In this document: positions 21,263 through 34,279 of the stretch, piece after piece
Numbering within the stretch: position 1 is the first letter of the stretch
Layout: each line of letters begins with the position of its first letter
NCBI GenBank assembly: GCA_022478985.1
Contig: JAKSZP010004233.1
Coordinates: 49,531-113,530 of the forward strand
Direction of reading: 5' to 3'
Length of the DNA stretch: 64,000 nucleotides
From: Massospora cicadina
Lineage: Eukaryota > Entomophthoromycota > Entomophthoromycetes > Entomophthorales > Entomophthoraceae
The notes under the pieces: generated by a model
Databases searched by the model: none
Seen by the model: the letters and a program-made list of their open reading frames with translations, nothing else
What the model was told of the DNA's origin: nothing
Translations under genes and position numbers: made by a program

Positions 21263-22565
21263 TGATTTTCACTCCTCTTACCAATACATGGTTATCAAAT
21301 TTTCAGTGTGATATGCATTGTATTCTAGAATGATAGCAATAGGAAAGGAAAATTAATGAATTAAAATCTTTAAATGGTTACTATTAATAACATAGAGCCT
21401 GATAAACCACCTCTGAGCATAAAACTTGAATTGCAATAAAACCTGCAACACTTTTTATAAAATATTCAAGATATTTGGGTACGTTTTTTAATGCACTATT
21501 GTAGTTTCAAAGTTATTAATTACATTTCCAAGCCCATTTTTAGCCTAGTCTGGTAATAAGAAAGCGTTCTAATGTTTTGCCATAGTCACTATCTGCATCT
21601 GAATGAGTTTTACCAACTTTATTGTAATTTTGGGCCATACTACCATTTCAAACGTCCTTATGGGTAGTGCTTTGTAGCTTTTAACAACACAGTGACAATT
21701 GCAACTTTAATTGGCAACCATATATCTTGCTCAATCTCAAAGAATTTTGCAGTCAAATTGAAAGGGACTGATGTATACTGTGCCAATTAAGATAGCTAAC
21801 CTTAAATTTAAAATGTGCAGATTTTGTTCTAGTATGAAAAGGACGATGTCTATAGTTAATATGCTGATCTAGCATATGGTGGTAGGGAGTGTTTAATCAT
21901 AACTCTTAAAGAATGTTTATTAAGAAAATCTGATTGATTGTGGTAATAGATTAGAATTATAATTATCTATAAAACAAGGGTAGTAATTGCCTCCACAAAG
22001 ATAGCTTCAATTGACTAAATTCAAAATAAAAAAACCATTAGTATTATATACCATTCTTACCATATTGGCAAAGCTGATAATGAAGATACTATAATATTAG
22101 TTGAAACTATCCTCCTTTATAGATCTAGAACTAGCCACTTGTGCATAACTTAATAGCTTAGTTAGGACAAGTAGATTTGTATTTTACATAGATTTATAAG
22201 AATAATCTCACTTCAAAGCATATTTTTCCAGGTAGAGTTTTGAATCCAATGGTCATAAAGTGTTTTTATGCCAGGCTCTTCATTTAAAATAACTAGTATT
22301 CAGATGATAAAAATATTGTATAAAAAATTTTGACAGATCTGCATCTTTTGGGATTGTAATAAAAGAGCGATATGGTTTAGATAATTAACAAACAATTGCT
22401 TTCTTGTGTTATATAAAGGCGATGCATAGATTATTTCATAAATTTTTTATTATCTAAATAAACCAATCACCCTCACTTTTAACTCTAATTTTAGTCAATT
22501 TTTAAAACCTGCTATCAGAGTTCAAAAAAAAACTTATTAAAATCCTTCTTCATATTAATTAGTGC
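21263..22565. other. AT-rich sequence, no gene seen
   Basis: No long frame or recognisable domain. A string near 22512 (TGCTATCAGAGTTC) resembles the initiator-tRNA primer site of many LTR elements but has mismatches and no LTR could be paired to it. Confidence 0.5.
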
Positions 22566-22760
22566 AATGTTGGCTATCAAGTAAAGCCAAGGATATATGA
22601 GAACTCCTACAAGGGACGTAATGGAAAGTCAAAACAGGAATCTTCAAGTGTTCAGGAACCCATGGAGATGCCTTCCAAATTTTCTTTCTGGCTCCCTAAG
22701 ACTCTTAAAGAGCGCCTCAAATTTATGCATCTCAAGGTCACTAATGTAGGAGAGCAATAA
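22566..22760 (+). pseudogene. Unrecognised open stretch, possibly gag-like
   Basis: 65 codons open on the plus strand without an ATG, reading polar and basic residues (SYKGRNGKSKQESSS) then PSKFSFWLPKTLKERLKF and ending at TAA 22758-22760. Composition would suit a Gag fragment, but there is no zinc knuckle or neighbouring pol to confirm it. I do not recognise the gene. Confidence 0.25.
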
Positions 22761-25700
22761 AGATCTCAATTGAGCAGAATCTCTAGAGTCTTTTGGAGGA
22801 CCCTGTTTAAGAGAAGACTTTAGATCTTCTCACTAATGTGTCCCGGTCCATTTATAACAGAACACATTTTACTTTAATTAGGATATAGTAAATACACTCC
22901 TTATTTTTTACATACTTAAAATTTTACATACACCTTTGAACCCCATTTAAACCTTGGCTTCCAGTCTATCTTTTTAATCCATTAATAAGTGCTACTCACT
23001 CTAGGGCCCTCCAAGCTATGCAGTGAAAATTTTATCACAAAAAATAGAAATAATTTCAGTGAATAGAAACAACAAGAAATCAGGAGGTTAATGTAATCTA
23101 ATAGATCAACTTTACCATTATTTAGTTGAATCCCTTGGATTTTGTAAAATTGTAATTTCATAACATTTAATTTAAATTGCCTTCTGTTGATCAAACCCAG
23201 TATCAAATTCAATATGCAAATATTAACAATATTATAAAACAATTATAGAATGAATTATAATATGTGGAAATAGTTCCAGTCAACCCTGAGTTACTAATAT
23301 ACTTTATAAAATTCAAGATTTGTACCCCTCTGCTTAAACTGCCATCAGATAGTTGATCCTTGGAGTTGATTAATACCTTTGGACTTTTGTCCATCCAGCT
23401 CATTAAATACTTTAAATACTATAAATTCATAACCACAAAGTAGCTCAACATTTTGCATTTACCCAAGCCTAGAAACTAAATGCTATATATCTCTACAACG
23501 CCTCCTCCTCTATTGTCAACAATAAATAGGATCTATTGTAGATAATTGCTGATTATAAATGGAGTCCTGATTCAGCTCACTATGTTGGGCATGAAACTTC
23601 AAGCTGTCTTGGGAACCAGCTCCGTCATATTTTATTACTGCTTAAATCTTCTTTAAGGACACCATTTTAGTCAAATCAAAACAATTCTTAGAGTTCTGCA
23701 AAAACGCTTTTCAACAATTACTCTCACAAAAACGTGCACTGTGGTTTGTAGGACAAGAAGGGCCTGAGGTGATTAGAAGGTCAGAGGGTACTTCAGGTCC
23801 CTGAGGCTCAAAGGACCATTTGGCTACCTGATTCTGGCTCCTAAAGATCTTGGCGAGCCAAGGAAAAAAGTTGGCCAAACTGAAATTCCATTTTACAAAA
23901 GCTTATAAGAAATGTAGCCCTAGGTTTTAGATCTTCCTAGATGGAGTCTCAATGGATCCCAGAGTCATTTTCAACACTTTGCATAAGACGTGGAAAGTCT
24001 TAATGCGCTTTAAAAGGTGACTAACATAATCTCTCAACATAAACAAACCTTTCATGGTTATAAAACTTATCTGAGTAAAGGTAAAACCACCACCCACTAC
24101 AACGTGCTAAGAATCAAAACCTGAAAGAGCAGCTAAACCCTAAAGCTTCTATTGTTCTCCTAAATCAAACTTGGGAAATTATTTCAAGATGAATTGTAGG
24201 GGTTGCGCCAAAAATGTATAAGAGGGCTCCTCAAGTCTCTGCAGAAACTGAGATTTCTATTCTTGCTCCTGTCCCTGCTGTCGTCACTCTCTCTACACCT
24301 ATTTTAATAACTTAAAACCCAAATCTAAAAAGGAATTTACCCTAGGAACGAGACTATAGCCTATTTCTGTGTGCCTATGAGATCTCTGTTTATGAATTGA
24401 TTGACCATCATTAGGTGAAGAATATTAATTCTTGCTAAATAGCATGGATCACAAAATCATGATTTCCCATATGAAGGATTGCCAAAACTGGATCAAGGCA
24501 AAAAAATTAATAAGGATTTAGGTTTTAATAAGAGACTTATTAATAAAAAAGCAGACTAAATTGCTATTTATTTGAACAAGAGAAAAATTCTTACAGGCTT
24601 TGCCACTTAGATCTATTCTCAGGCTTAGCTCATTAACACAAAGCAAATAACATTATATGACGATATATCCCACATTGATCACTGCTCTGAGATCTTGTTT
24701 TAAATCTTTATTTACATGTTATCAGATGTTAGAGTAACTTTAGCTGCATCATGGAAATTAAAGAAGTCCTTAGAAAGATACTAGCCTTAACCCTAATTTA
24801 TAAGCCTCTGGCTCAGTCTCCACTAGCTGGCCTTATGTTCACGTTATGAGAGTCAAAAGAGTATAAGGCCTTGGTACTTTTGTAATAATTCCACTATGAA
24901 GCCAAGACCTGTTTGTTATTACTTGTCGTGGAAACAGAGAAAGGGCAGTCCGGATTAAAGACAAGGCAATAAATGCTGACTTCCCTATAACGTATAAAAA
25001 CACACTGACAACTTATATCAATCAAATGTATTGTAGCTTGGAGAGACGTTTTAGTAAACTTGAAAATAAAAAACCTAATACTGCTTACTTTTTATCCTGA
25101 TGAAACACCAAAGTAACTCATCTTGACCTTTCAATTTAAGCTTGGTAACTTGAGTATCTGTTTGGGTTCTTAACTTTACAACACACACTACTATTAATAG
25201 CAGCTCTCCTTTTACGTTATTCATAAAAGTCAATAAAACGCATTAAGATTGACCCTGACTTGCCCCAAAAAATATGGAGTACTTTACAGCGGGACCACAT
25301 GGTACGTAATCTATTTGGGCCTACTCATCGTTGCCTATATGAAATTAGAATTCAGGTGATAAATTCAGTAGCTGTCACACTAAAACCCATGCTACGACCT
25401 CCTTCTAGATACCAAATCTCTCCATGACTTCTCTGCCATAGTGTATTATGATTGTGGGTTTCTATCACTGTTAAAACGTAGGGTCCCACTAATGTTTGGA
25501 CTCTCTGTGACTTTAAGATGGATATCAGAGCTTGGGACTGCCTGTTATTAATAAAGACTAGAGTGATATGGTTTAGTTCATGTGGGAGCTTGTAAGTGTT
25601 TTACTTCTCTTTAGTAGACGTACACAAGATATGCCTACCTATTTACTAGGTCAATCACCATAACCTTCAAATCTCAGGTTATAATTAACACCATATTCTA

Positions 25701-25860
25701 AGTTAATAGCCTCCGGGGCACCTATAGAAGATGAAAGGGTGTAGAATCATTCATTTAAGTAATCTCTAACCTTTCAATATTTCCTAGGCTCTTCTCATGG
25801 TGCTCATAAAAGTCTTATTAGCAAACTTAATTAACAAACCTAGGACAGTAACCCAAAGTA
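22761..25860. other. AT-rich sequence without identifiable genes
   Basis: Only short frames interrupted by stops. A 33-codon frame at 24211-24312 starts with ATG (MYKRAPQVSAETE) but has no recognisable relatives. Likely decayed repeats. Confidence 0.4.
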
Positions 25861-26187
25861 TTGGCCTTTTAGATTATTTACTTTCTAATAAAAAGTTTGA
25901 TGTTGTACATATATTTTAGAGCATAAAATATCTTTAGGATAGAGTAAACTTTCTTTTATAGCCATGATAAAGACATTTATTGGTGGCAAATCACCAATAA
26001 ACAACGTTCTAAAGTAAAATGTTGCTAAAAAGTAGTCCAACTCTTTCATGACCTCTACTTATAATTTGAGAAGATGAGGGCGTCCTACTTCATTATAGAT
26101 TGTAGTGATAAGGATATCTGGACGCGTCCCTATTGGAATAGCAAGGTAGGATAGCTCTGGTGCCTGTTGTACTTTAACAGTAATTGG
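25861..26187 (-). pseudogene. Ty1/copia-like RT end fragment
   Basis: About 105 codons on the minus strand with one internal TAA. The sequence LSYLAIPIGTRPDILITT, then GRPHLLKL, then VEVMKELDYFLATFYF matches the copia pattern S-L-xYLA-xx-TRPDI...HL/W...VKRxLRYLxGT that bridges RT and RNase H. The family makes cDNA from LTR element RNA. LINE-A3 begins 22 bp to the right, so the upstream RT half should lie beyond 31486; weak RT-like strings occur at 31500-31650 (DPGQCVSIFYSN). No LTRs were identified. Confidence 0.5.
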
Positions 26188-26209
26188 ATTCTAGAATGAT
26201 GGTGTCTTA
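26188..26209. repeat. LINE-A3 target duplication, left
   Basis: 22 bases beginning ATTCTAGAATGATGG, repeated exactly at 31465-31486. Confidence 0.95.
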
Positions 26210-26307
26210 AACTTTTCTCTCTCTTTGCTGCAATCACTTTTGCAACAAATTCAAATTCAATTCTGGTTTTAGTTTGATAATCTCACTGAGGAGATTAGTT
26301 AGCACCC

Positions 26308-27502
26308 ATGTCAGGGAGCAGTTGGGCAAGTAAGGTAAATGGCACAGATGGTGGCCCGCAACATCTACAGTTTGCAAATTCCCTGGTGAATCTGGAGGAA
26401 TAGACAAACTTTCCAAAAACAGCTGGTAACTTTTTCCCAGAAATTTTTAGCTTAGCAAGCATGATGCAACAAGTACATCATTACGCTGCACTCTCAACCA
26501 CTCTTGTCAGTGGAACACAGAGTATGGGAATTCCTGGATATTTGTCAGATGGCACTATGGAAAGTTTTGTGGAAATGTGCACACACTCATTTCCCAAACG
26601 CGTGTGTATGTCGCAGCTCATTCCATGCCATGCAGTTGGCTAGATCTTGGTTTTGAAAGCAAGGAGGCAGTGGACTAAGCTGCAACAGTGCGCGTTATGA
26701 TAGACCTCCTGGATGGGCAGCAGGTCATCAAAACTAAGCGAAACAGATGGAAAAAGTTGAATCAAATTTTTATAACTCTCAACTTTCTGCCCACTACGGA
26801 CAAACGCGCCATACTCAAACAGCACCTGAAGGCTGGGCTCGCCATATATGGCGAAACACAATCCTTCAAAATGCAGCGCTTTATGCTGATGTCACACCTG
26901 TTCACCGGCAAAGCTATTACAGTCATAACCCCAGCCAAGGGGATAGTGAAGGATCTAACCCAAATCCTGCACACCACTTTTGTCAATATTGAGGGGCATT
27001 CCACCCACCCTTTCCAGGTCACCGTGGTCAGCGCACCTCCAATCTGCGCCTATTGTGACTCATTTGGCCACAAGTCACACCTGCCCCCCCAAGGAGGGAA
27101 TCACATACAAAGAAATGCCCTCGAGGCAATGTGTGGCGGTGAAACCCACTATGAACCAACTGCCAATACAAAGGCTGCCTTCCCATGGGGGCACAGGGTT
27201 GCTACTTAATAGTAAACCCAGCATCCCCTCAGGAGCGTAAGAAGGCCAAACAGTCCCGCAAGGTGGCAGCCAAGGAGGCGGCCAAGGTTGCTTCTGTAAT
27301 ACCACCCTCCCAGCTCCAGGAGACATTGAGACTTTCGTGGCTGAAGCATCTCAAGAATCTCTTGAACAATCATATTGGGATGCCTAAACTGATTGGGCCA
27401 CTTAAGCTGAAGTCCCAATGGGAGAGTCAATTTCACCCGACCAATATGCCCAAGCCTCAATTGGAACTGAATCAGTCTCCAATCTCCCAACCAAAAATTT
27501 AA
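26308..27502 (+). pseudogene. LINE-A3 ORF1
   Basis: Starts with ATG 26308 (MSGSSWASKV as in A4). A long middle frame runs 26688-27209 (173 codons) with DLLDGQQVIKTK and FITLNFLPTT. The knuckle region (about 27047-27090) still reads CAYCDSFGHKSH, but two bases are lost before the last Cys, so the C-x2-C-x4-H-x4-C motif is broken. The tail 27185-27502 is in another frame, with KKAKQSRKVAAKEAAK like the other copies. Confidence 0.8.
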
Positions 27503-27659
27503 AATCAAGCGTTGGTGCACAAAAGATGCACGCACCACACAAGTATCATTCTGCAGCGGGGAAATAAAAGCAAAGTCAAAAGCCAACGTGAAAACAACTG
27601 CTAAAGCTACCCATACTACCGACTACATTGCATCACATACCTGAGGCGCCAAAAGCGCC

Positions 27660-30600
27660 GTGGAGAACAAGAGAAGGCTGAAGGGCTCGGTGCCCTTCCC
27701 CTCACACCTAAGGTGCGATGGGGGGAGCCTTTACTTTAGGGACGTTGTACATCGCCAGACTTTAGTCTCACTGTCCCGGGCTAGAAAACTGAGTTTTTTA
27801 CAACATAATTTACCCGTGGATATCCTGGCCATCCAAGAGACTCACTGTCCATGCAGTTCTGAGGATACATTGGAACCATGCTCCTCACTTCCCTCTCCTT
27901 CTGGTCTGAGTACTGTGGGGTGCTAGTTCAAAAAAACTATTATTTGAAGTTTTTATCATCTGAATCCTTCCTTAGTGGCTGCATCCTTGTTGTAAATTTT
28001 TCTTGGGCCAAAGTAGTGCATGCTATTGTCAACATTTACGCCCTGACCTGTGCATGAGAATGTCAGGAATTTTTCTTGTCAGTCAATTTCATTCAATTGC
28101 CCCCTAACCCTTTTGTCATTGGTGACATGAACTTTTGGTTGAACCCATCCACAGACCACAGGCCTTCCTCATCTTCCCTGCCACAGGGACACGTAGAACT
28201 ATGCGTCCTCATGGCCACCATAGGGCTGGTCAATACCATGTCGCATCATGCTCCGCTGCTCAAAAACATGTCATGACCCCACGTCCACATTAGCCAGTTA
28301 AGGTCCATGTCCCACATTGACTTTATCCTAGCCCTATTAAAATTTTGTATCCAAATTTAACATTTTTACATGATGATAATTGATTTCTCCAATCACTGGT
28401 TGGTTTCAATAACCTTCCACCTACCCAACCCAGTTGCTCAGGCTCCAAATTGGTGCAAACTTCACTCGGCCAAACTTGCATCACCAAGATTTTTCCTTAT
28501 TAATGGAATCCACAACCACAGCTCGGAGTTTATTGCACCATTTTGTGCTGATCCAATTTCCACCTGGTCTGCCTTCAAAGCAGACACAATCTGCCAGGCT
28601 CACCACCTTACTCCCGATTGCTCACGCTCCACATTGGCAGTCGTCTTCGCGCTTTGGCGGAGTTGGCTCACCTGGAGTCCAACGTCCCAGCCATGGGCTA
28701 CGTCCCAGCTTGGGGTAGCAAGTGGGAGGAAGTAGCTGCTCTCTTTATCATGCTTGAGCGGCAACACAAGCATTGGGTTTGTGTTCAGTACAAAGCTAAA
28801 CACATCACAGCAAGCGACGCATGCTCTGCTTACTTTATTCAAAAATTCTTTGCACCACGCCAGAGCTTGGCCTGCACACAGGTGCGAAGGCCAGACAATT
28901 CCATAGCAGATACGACAGCCAAGGTGGCAATCGATATATAAAACTATCACTCTGAATTGTACCAATCTGACCCAATTCAACCAGCCAAAATGGCGAATTT
29001 TCTATACAGTGCACACATCCGCACCATTTCCTGATTCTCAGAGTTGATGAATTTGATTACTCCAGATGAACTCTGGTCCGCCATCTGCAGTGCACCAAAT
29101 CAGAAATTCCCTGGCACTGATGGCAATCCTTATGAGTTCTATAAGAAGTACTTCAAATATTTATCCCCACTATTGCTTGCCTCTCTTAACCAGAGCCTTA
29201 TGGAAACGCGGCTCATACCAGGAGGGCAAGAGGCCAACACCATTACGCTATTCTAAAAAGGGGATAAGCTAGACTTGGCAAACTGGCGCCCCATTTCTCT
29301 AACCAACACTGACACTAAAATTTTTACTAAAATCATGGCTAACCATCTAGGGACTGTTGCCTCTGCCTTCATCTCCCCAGAACAGTTCAGTTTCATACCC
29401 AGAAGGTCGATTTGGATATACGTGCACACTGTGGCCTACGCTTGTCAATCCACGGCCTCTGGTGCACTTGTATTTTTAGACCAACAGAAGGCCTATGATA
29501 GAGTTAACTGGGATTACCTCAGGGCCTGCCTCCACCAATTCCGCCTACCCCCTCGCTTTATCAGTTGGGTGATGCTGCTCACGGAATCTGCAACAATAGC
29601 AGTACGTAGCCCTGGCTTTCTCACAAATGTAGTCCGCCCTCAAAGGGGACTACGCCAAGGGGACCCCTTAGCCCACTCTCTTATATTAACTTCAGCCTTG
29701 ACCCACTTCTTCAGAAGGTAAATGCCCACCTTATGGGGGTCCATGTGCAAGGCCAAGCCCCAGTCAAGATGTTGGCATTTGCTGATGATTGTGTGGTTGG
29801 GGTGTCTAACAATCATGATTCACGCGCGCTTGAAGCTCTTATCCAGGTTTATTCTCAGGTAAGTAACTCTAGACTAAATGCCTTCAAAATTAAAATCATC
29901 CTTCTTGGTCAATATCAATCCCACTGGGCCTCAGCGCCCTGTTTCCAGCCCACCCCATCTGGTAGCACACGCGCTTGCTTACCCTGCCCAACCCACACCG
30001 CCCCACTTGTGCTCCTCTTTGTGCCGCGCCCTACCATTGGGCCGGTCCGCCATTGGGGGGTATAGTTGAGGCAGGTGGTTATGCCTCAACGGTGATCGAA
30101 AACCATATTCTGGACAACGTGATGAATCGCATTGCCTCTCTCATAGAACACCCTACTTCCCTTACCAGAAGGGTTGTACTAGCCAACTCTATGCTCCTCT
30201 CCAAAGTTTGTTTTGGGGCCCACGCCATCGCCTTCTCCTCAGGTTTCTTAAAGTCACTGTATGCCCTTCTGCAAGGGTGGCTTTGGTCAGGCCGACCACC
30301 GCCAGTTTGACTTGAGGTCAATTTTGGCCCTTGCCATAGTGGAGGCATGGGCCTGCTCGACTTTGAGGCCCATGCTGCTAAGATCCTGGGCACCTGGATC
30401 GCGGCTGTTACCATCCCTACACTTCCAGCCCTACACTGGTCCCGCGTGGCCCGCTCCAACTTCTTTCGCACCCTGGGCCTTACTAATCCATCACACCCTC
30501 ACTCTTTGATGAAATATCTGGCTTCCCACAATGGCTGCAGGTGCCTCATAGAACTGCACCCCAATTCAAACGAGTCCTCCTCTCCATGCGGAGCGTTGAG

Positions 30601-31440
30601 TAGAGAATTCATATTTGTGGACACACTGCCCAGAGGCGGCGCCCCTATCCTCAGTTCACACAGGAGGTACGGGGACTACCCATTCAGGATGGCGTGATCC
30701 CCGCGAGGCCCCATATCTTGTCCAGGGTGGACTACCTAGACATGATGGACATCCCTTATTCCCTTGATACCCAGAAATTTTTTTGAAAATACGCCCACCA
30801 CCCTCTTCTGCAGCCTCATATTCATTCCAATGTGTGGCGCTGCTTGAGGCAGGTGTACCATACTGCTGAGCGCTCTAACACTTTACACTCATCCTGTATC
30901 TTGTGTGGCCAGTATGAAACGCCGTTTCACCACCTGGAGAAGTGCCCTACCTCTAAAGTGATATGGCGTGAGACGCAACGTCTGCTTTTCCAGGATCAGG
31001 CACATCCCTTCAGTTTGTCTGGGGATATGTTTGCTTTATCTATGGTCTCCCCTCTTCTACCCTCCCTCCGTGATTTGGTGGTTGCAATCACCATGTGGAC
31101 TATCCACACAATTGTCTTGGATGCCATCGCAGGCTCCACCCCCACCCTCCCAGAAGGTATCCACAGATTCTAGTCCCATTTGATGGACCACTTTTAAGCG
31201 TGGATGTTTGGGTACCTCCCACCGCGTTGCCATCAGTTGATCTCCTCCTGGTTCCCGGTCTGGTTCATTAACTCAGACCCCTTCCTCCACATGTGTTAAT
31301 TATGGTTACGGCCCCTTTACACGTTCCCCCTCTCCCCATAGTGGCGTTCCCTCTGGCAACAGGAGATAGCATTAGCTTTTCTGGGGTGCCCCCTATTACT
31401 GCCTTTTGTTTTCTGCGTGTCTTATTGGAAGTATCTGTCC
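27660..31440 (+). pseudogene. LINE-A3 ORF2 (endonuclease-RT-zinc)
   Basis: Endonuclease blocks: VDILAIQETHC near 27815-27850, VIGDMNFWLN with GDMN at 28121-28132, and a decayed SDH region near 28385. The RT begins after an in-frame TGA at 29032-29034 and includes MNLITPDELW, FLDQQKAYDRVNW and FADD intact at 29778-29789. A stop at 29256 and several shifts split it. The C-terminal zinc motif is readable in 30832-31173 (CILCGQYETPFHHLEKC). Together with A1 this is one of only two copies that keep FADD. Confidence 0.9.
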
Positions 31441-31464
31441 CCTGGTCGGCCTTCCCCGCAATAA

Positions 31465-31486
31465 ATTCTAGAATGATGGTGTCTTA
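31465..31486. repeat. LINE-A3 target duplication, right
   Basis: Exact repeat of 26188-26209. Confidence 0.95.
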
Positions 31487-32690
31487 TCATAGGCACATGG
31501 GTTTCCCTTCTCTTGCAGGTCCTTTAAAGGTAATTATCATGTGGTTAAAGCAAAATAAAGTTTATCTCTATTACTATAAAAAATAGATACACACTGCCCT
31601 GGATCAATGACTCAACTACTTATTTGCTAAGTTTCCAAAACTTATGTGCAAAAGGCCTTGCCATTGTTTACTGACGTGAAGAGCTGTCACATAAGGATCA
31701 ATCAAAACGCTCTTATTGTAATTTTTTAATCCAACCAAGATGCCATAGGGGCTTTGTAATGAGATCGTCATGTTCCAATAGGCCATGAACAAGAATCTGA
31801 AATACTTAAAACTATTCTCTGTAGATATTCTAAACTACTGCTTGCTGTAGCTTTGAGCTTATTGCGCAAGTTCCTATTTGCATTGAAATATAATTGAAGG
31901 AAATAGTTGCTAACACTTAATTAGTTGGTGATAGTATGAAGAATAACACCCTAGTTGAACCTTCACAGCCAATATAGAGTTTATCCTTTAACGCTAGACT
32001 GGTACTTCGTGCTCTTATGATACATGTATATAGATTTTGAATTGAGGGAACTCTTCTCTCTAAAGCTTATTTTTATGTAACTTAATATTGGAACTTAACC
32101 TATTAATAGATTAAAGGCTCTCTTCTTCTCATGTAAAGAACTACTCTTAGGTTCAGTGGTTCTCTTTTACTCTCTTAACGCTGATCCTACGTAGATCAGA
32201 ACAGTAATAAATAGCTAAAGAGTATCTAATACTTTCAAGTCTTCAATCTTTAGGATTAAACTTACAACTGTAAAACAGTCTAAACTATTGAAATATTTTA
32301 AAATCTTTAAACAATAAAAACTTTTATCATACTAAAGATGTGGAGATTTATTGTGGAAATTGAGATCACCCTTGTTGGCGCCCTACTGGGAAAAGGCAGC
32401 TGTTGCTGCTAAAAAGCCCTTTTAGGCCGCACACATGAGGATCTTACTTAATGAGTTAGTCAGACCACGCCGCCTTCTAGCAATATGACCTTAACCATGT
32501 TATTCTGTATATGCGTCCCCACATCGTTAAATAGCCCAGAGTGGAACCTTAATTATGCTAGCGACCTGCTTAGGTAATGGGACCTCTAGCAGTAGCATAA
32601 GGTCACATTACTATAAGATGCTAGTCTGCAAGTTGTTATGAGAAGCGTTGTCAGCGCTTTAACACCTACACATAAGTCCTTCAGTAAATA
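31487..32690. other. Decayed sequence, possible copia-like RT remains
   Basis: Minus-strand strings at 31500-31700 (KAFCT, then DPGQCVSIFYSNRDKLYFAL) are in the order expected of copia RT before the YVDD motif, but are full of stops. A TTGGCGCCCTACTGGG string near 32376 resembles a primer binding site; no LTR could be matched. The rest is unexplained. Confidence 0.3.
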
Positions 32691-33139
32691 AGTGACAAAC
32701 ACCAATTGACTCCTACAAAATCATTAATTTATCTATATAAGATTGATAATATAGATAAGTGGATAGCATAGCGTGGTGTTCATGCTCTACTCTGGCTCAG
32801 GTTTTGATTGAAACATATTTGAAACCAGCACATGCTAAAAAACTTGGTGTATTATATTTGTCCTAAGGTTGACCAGACTCATTTACTTAAAAAATGATAA
32901 TATCTTTTTATTGTTGAGTATGATTTTTGGTTAGAATTAAGCATTCTATTGGATTTACCACATCATATTGGCCCCAGCAAATTACTTGGTATTTATTTGA
33001 TATTCCACCAAGATTAATATCCTCTTAAATAATAACTTCCATATCCACTTGTGAAACTCATTCCCTAGATAATGCAAAGATACAATATAATCAATCTAGA
33101 TGGGTAATATGGCATATGTAAATCCAAACATCCCGTGTC

Positions 33140-33480
33140 CATTTCTATCTCAAAAACATCACATTATACTCAGAAACATTTAATGTTCACTTGGATCATC
33201 TCAGGGAATTATTTAACCGCCTCTAGAAGCCCTCACTTAAGCTCAAGCCTTTAGATCACCTTCTTCCAGTCAAATTTATATTCCACAGACATGAGTTCTT
33301 ATATCAAGGCATCCAGCCTATTCCTGATACAATCATAGCCATTAAGATGATACCATGCCCCAGAGGCTGAGGAATATCCAAGTATTCCCTAAAATGATGG
33401 GTTGTATCAACAGTTCATTCCTCGGTTTGCTAACATAGCTAGGCCTTTCATTTGTCTTCTTTAAAAAAATTTCCTTCAAA
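33140..33480 (+). pseudogene. G4 reverse transcriptase, palm and thumb
   Basis: At 33146-33157 the active-site position reads YLKN where YLDD is expected; the downstream context ITLYSE then HLDHLRELFNRL fits gypsy RT well. The thumb continues with VKFIFHRHEFLYQGIQPIP, the FLGH-type motif, and FIPRFANIARPF. Both catalytic Asp residues are lost (Lys, Asn). Frames change between blocks. Confidence 0.75.
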
Positions 33481-33560
33481 TGTCAACTTGAGAAAGAACA
33501 TGCCTTTGAATATGTTATAAAATTAAACCTTGTAAGATTACTAATAGTCACCCGCGGACT

Positions 33561-33740
33561 GATTACCCATTTTTGGTATTCAATGACACTAACAATGGTG
33601 AATTAGGAGCCATCTTAGATCAACTGATGAGAATCAATTGACAAAATTGTGTCCTAGTACAGAAAAATCTTGTAAGACAAAACAACGCTATAGTGTTACT
33701 GCATGAAAGTGCCTTGCTTTATTGTAGCAATAAAACATCT
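33561..33740 (+). pseudogene. G4 RNase H fragment
   Basis: DYPFLVFNDTNNGELGAILD is the first RNase H strand and active site, with NDTN at the usual TDAS position. It is followed, in a shifted frame, by a YSVTA-x-KCLAL block with the second acidic position changed. Position just after RT thumb agrees. Confidence 0.7.
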
Positions 33741-34279
33741 CTGACCATATCTGTAATGAACTCATCTATTGTCATCACTGACCACTCTAAGCACTGGTGG
33801 TTCCAAAATTCTAATGTACCGATGGCAGATTGTCAAAATGGCTTTATATGCTTCCAAATTATGACTTTACAATCATCCATAAATCTGGCAATTAATTAAA
33901 ATGCAGATGGACTCTCAAGGATGGTCATACTTGAAGTATTGACACTTGAAAAAGATTGTATGTACAATCTAATTGAAGCCTGAGAGGTTTGATTTGGAGC
34001 CCTTGATGTTCAAGATGAGTTGCATTTCATGATAAGAGACACTCAGTTCTATGAAGAGATGTTATACAAGAAAGTAGATGGGAAGTAGCATCCAGATACA
34101 CCCTTCTTCATGTACCAAATCATCCCTTAAGGATACAAAGCATTTAGCTCAGAGCGTTGAAGAAGACTCATGAATGGTTAATTAAGTTCTACTATTGATA
34201 TTTGTTAATTGATACTATGAAGTACTAAAGTATGTTTGTCTTGTTAAACATAAGATCAGGAGAGACATTTTGTTTTTGA

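Larger units (their letters stand above)
26210..31464 (+). mobile_element. LINE-A3, full-length non-LTR retrotransposon
   Basis: 5.25 kb, flanked by a perfect 22-bp target duplication. The 5' end CTTTTCTCTCTC matches A4 and A2. It is the most divergent of the four LINE-A copies in protein sequence yet has exact target duplications. It ends GCAATAA directly at the duplication, without the AAATT repeats seen in A1. Both ORFs are broken. Confidence 0.95.

Noticed and set aside
22512..22526. TGCTATCAGAGTTC as an initiator-Met primer binding site
   Set aside because: Mismatches to TGGTATCAGAGC and no LTR pair or pol downstream in that direction.
32376..32392. TTGGCGCCCTACTGGG as a Lys-tRNA-type primer binding site
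   Set aside because: No LTR on either side, and RT of G4 begins only a few hundred bases later, leaving no room for gag.
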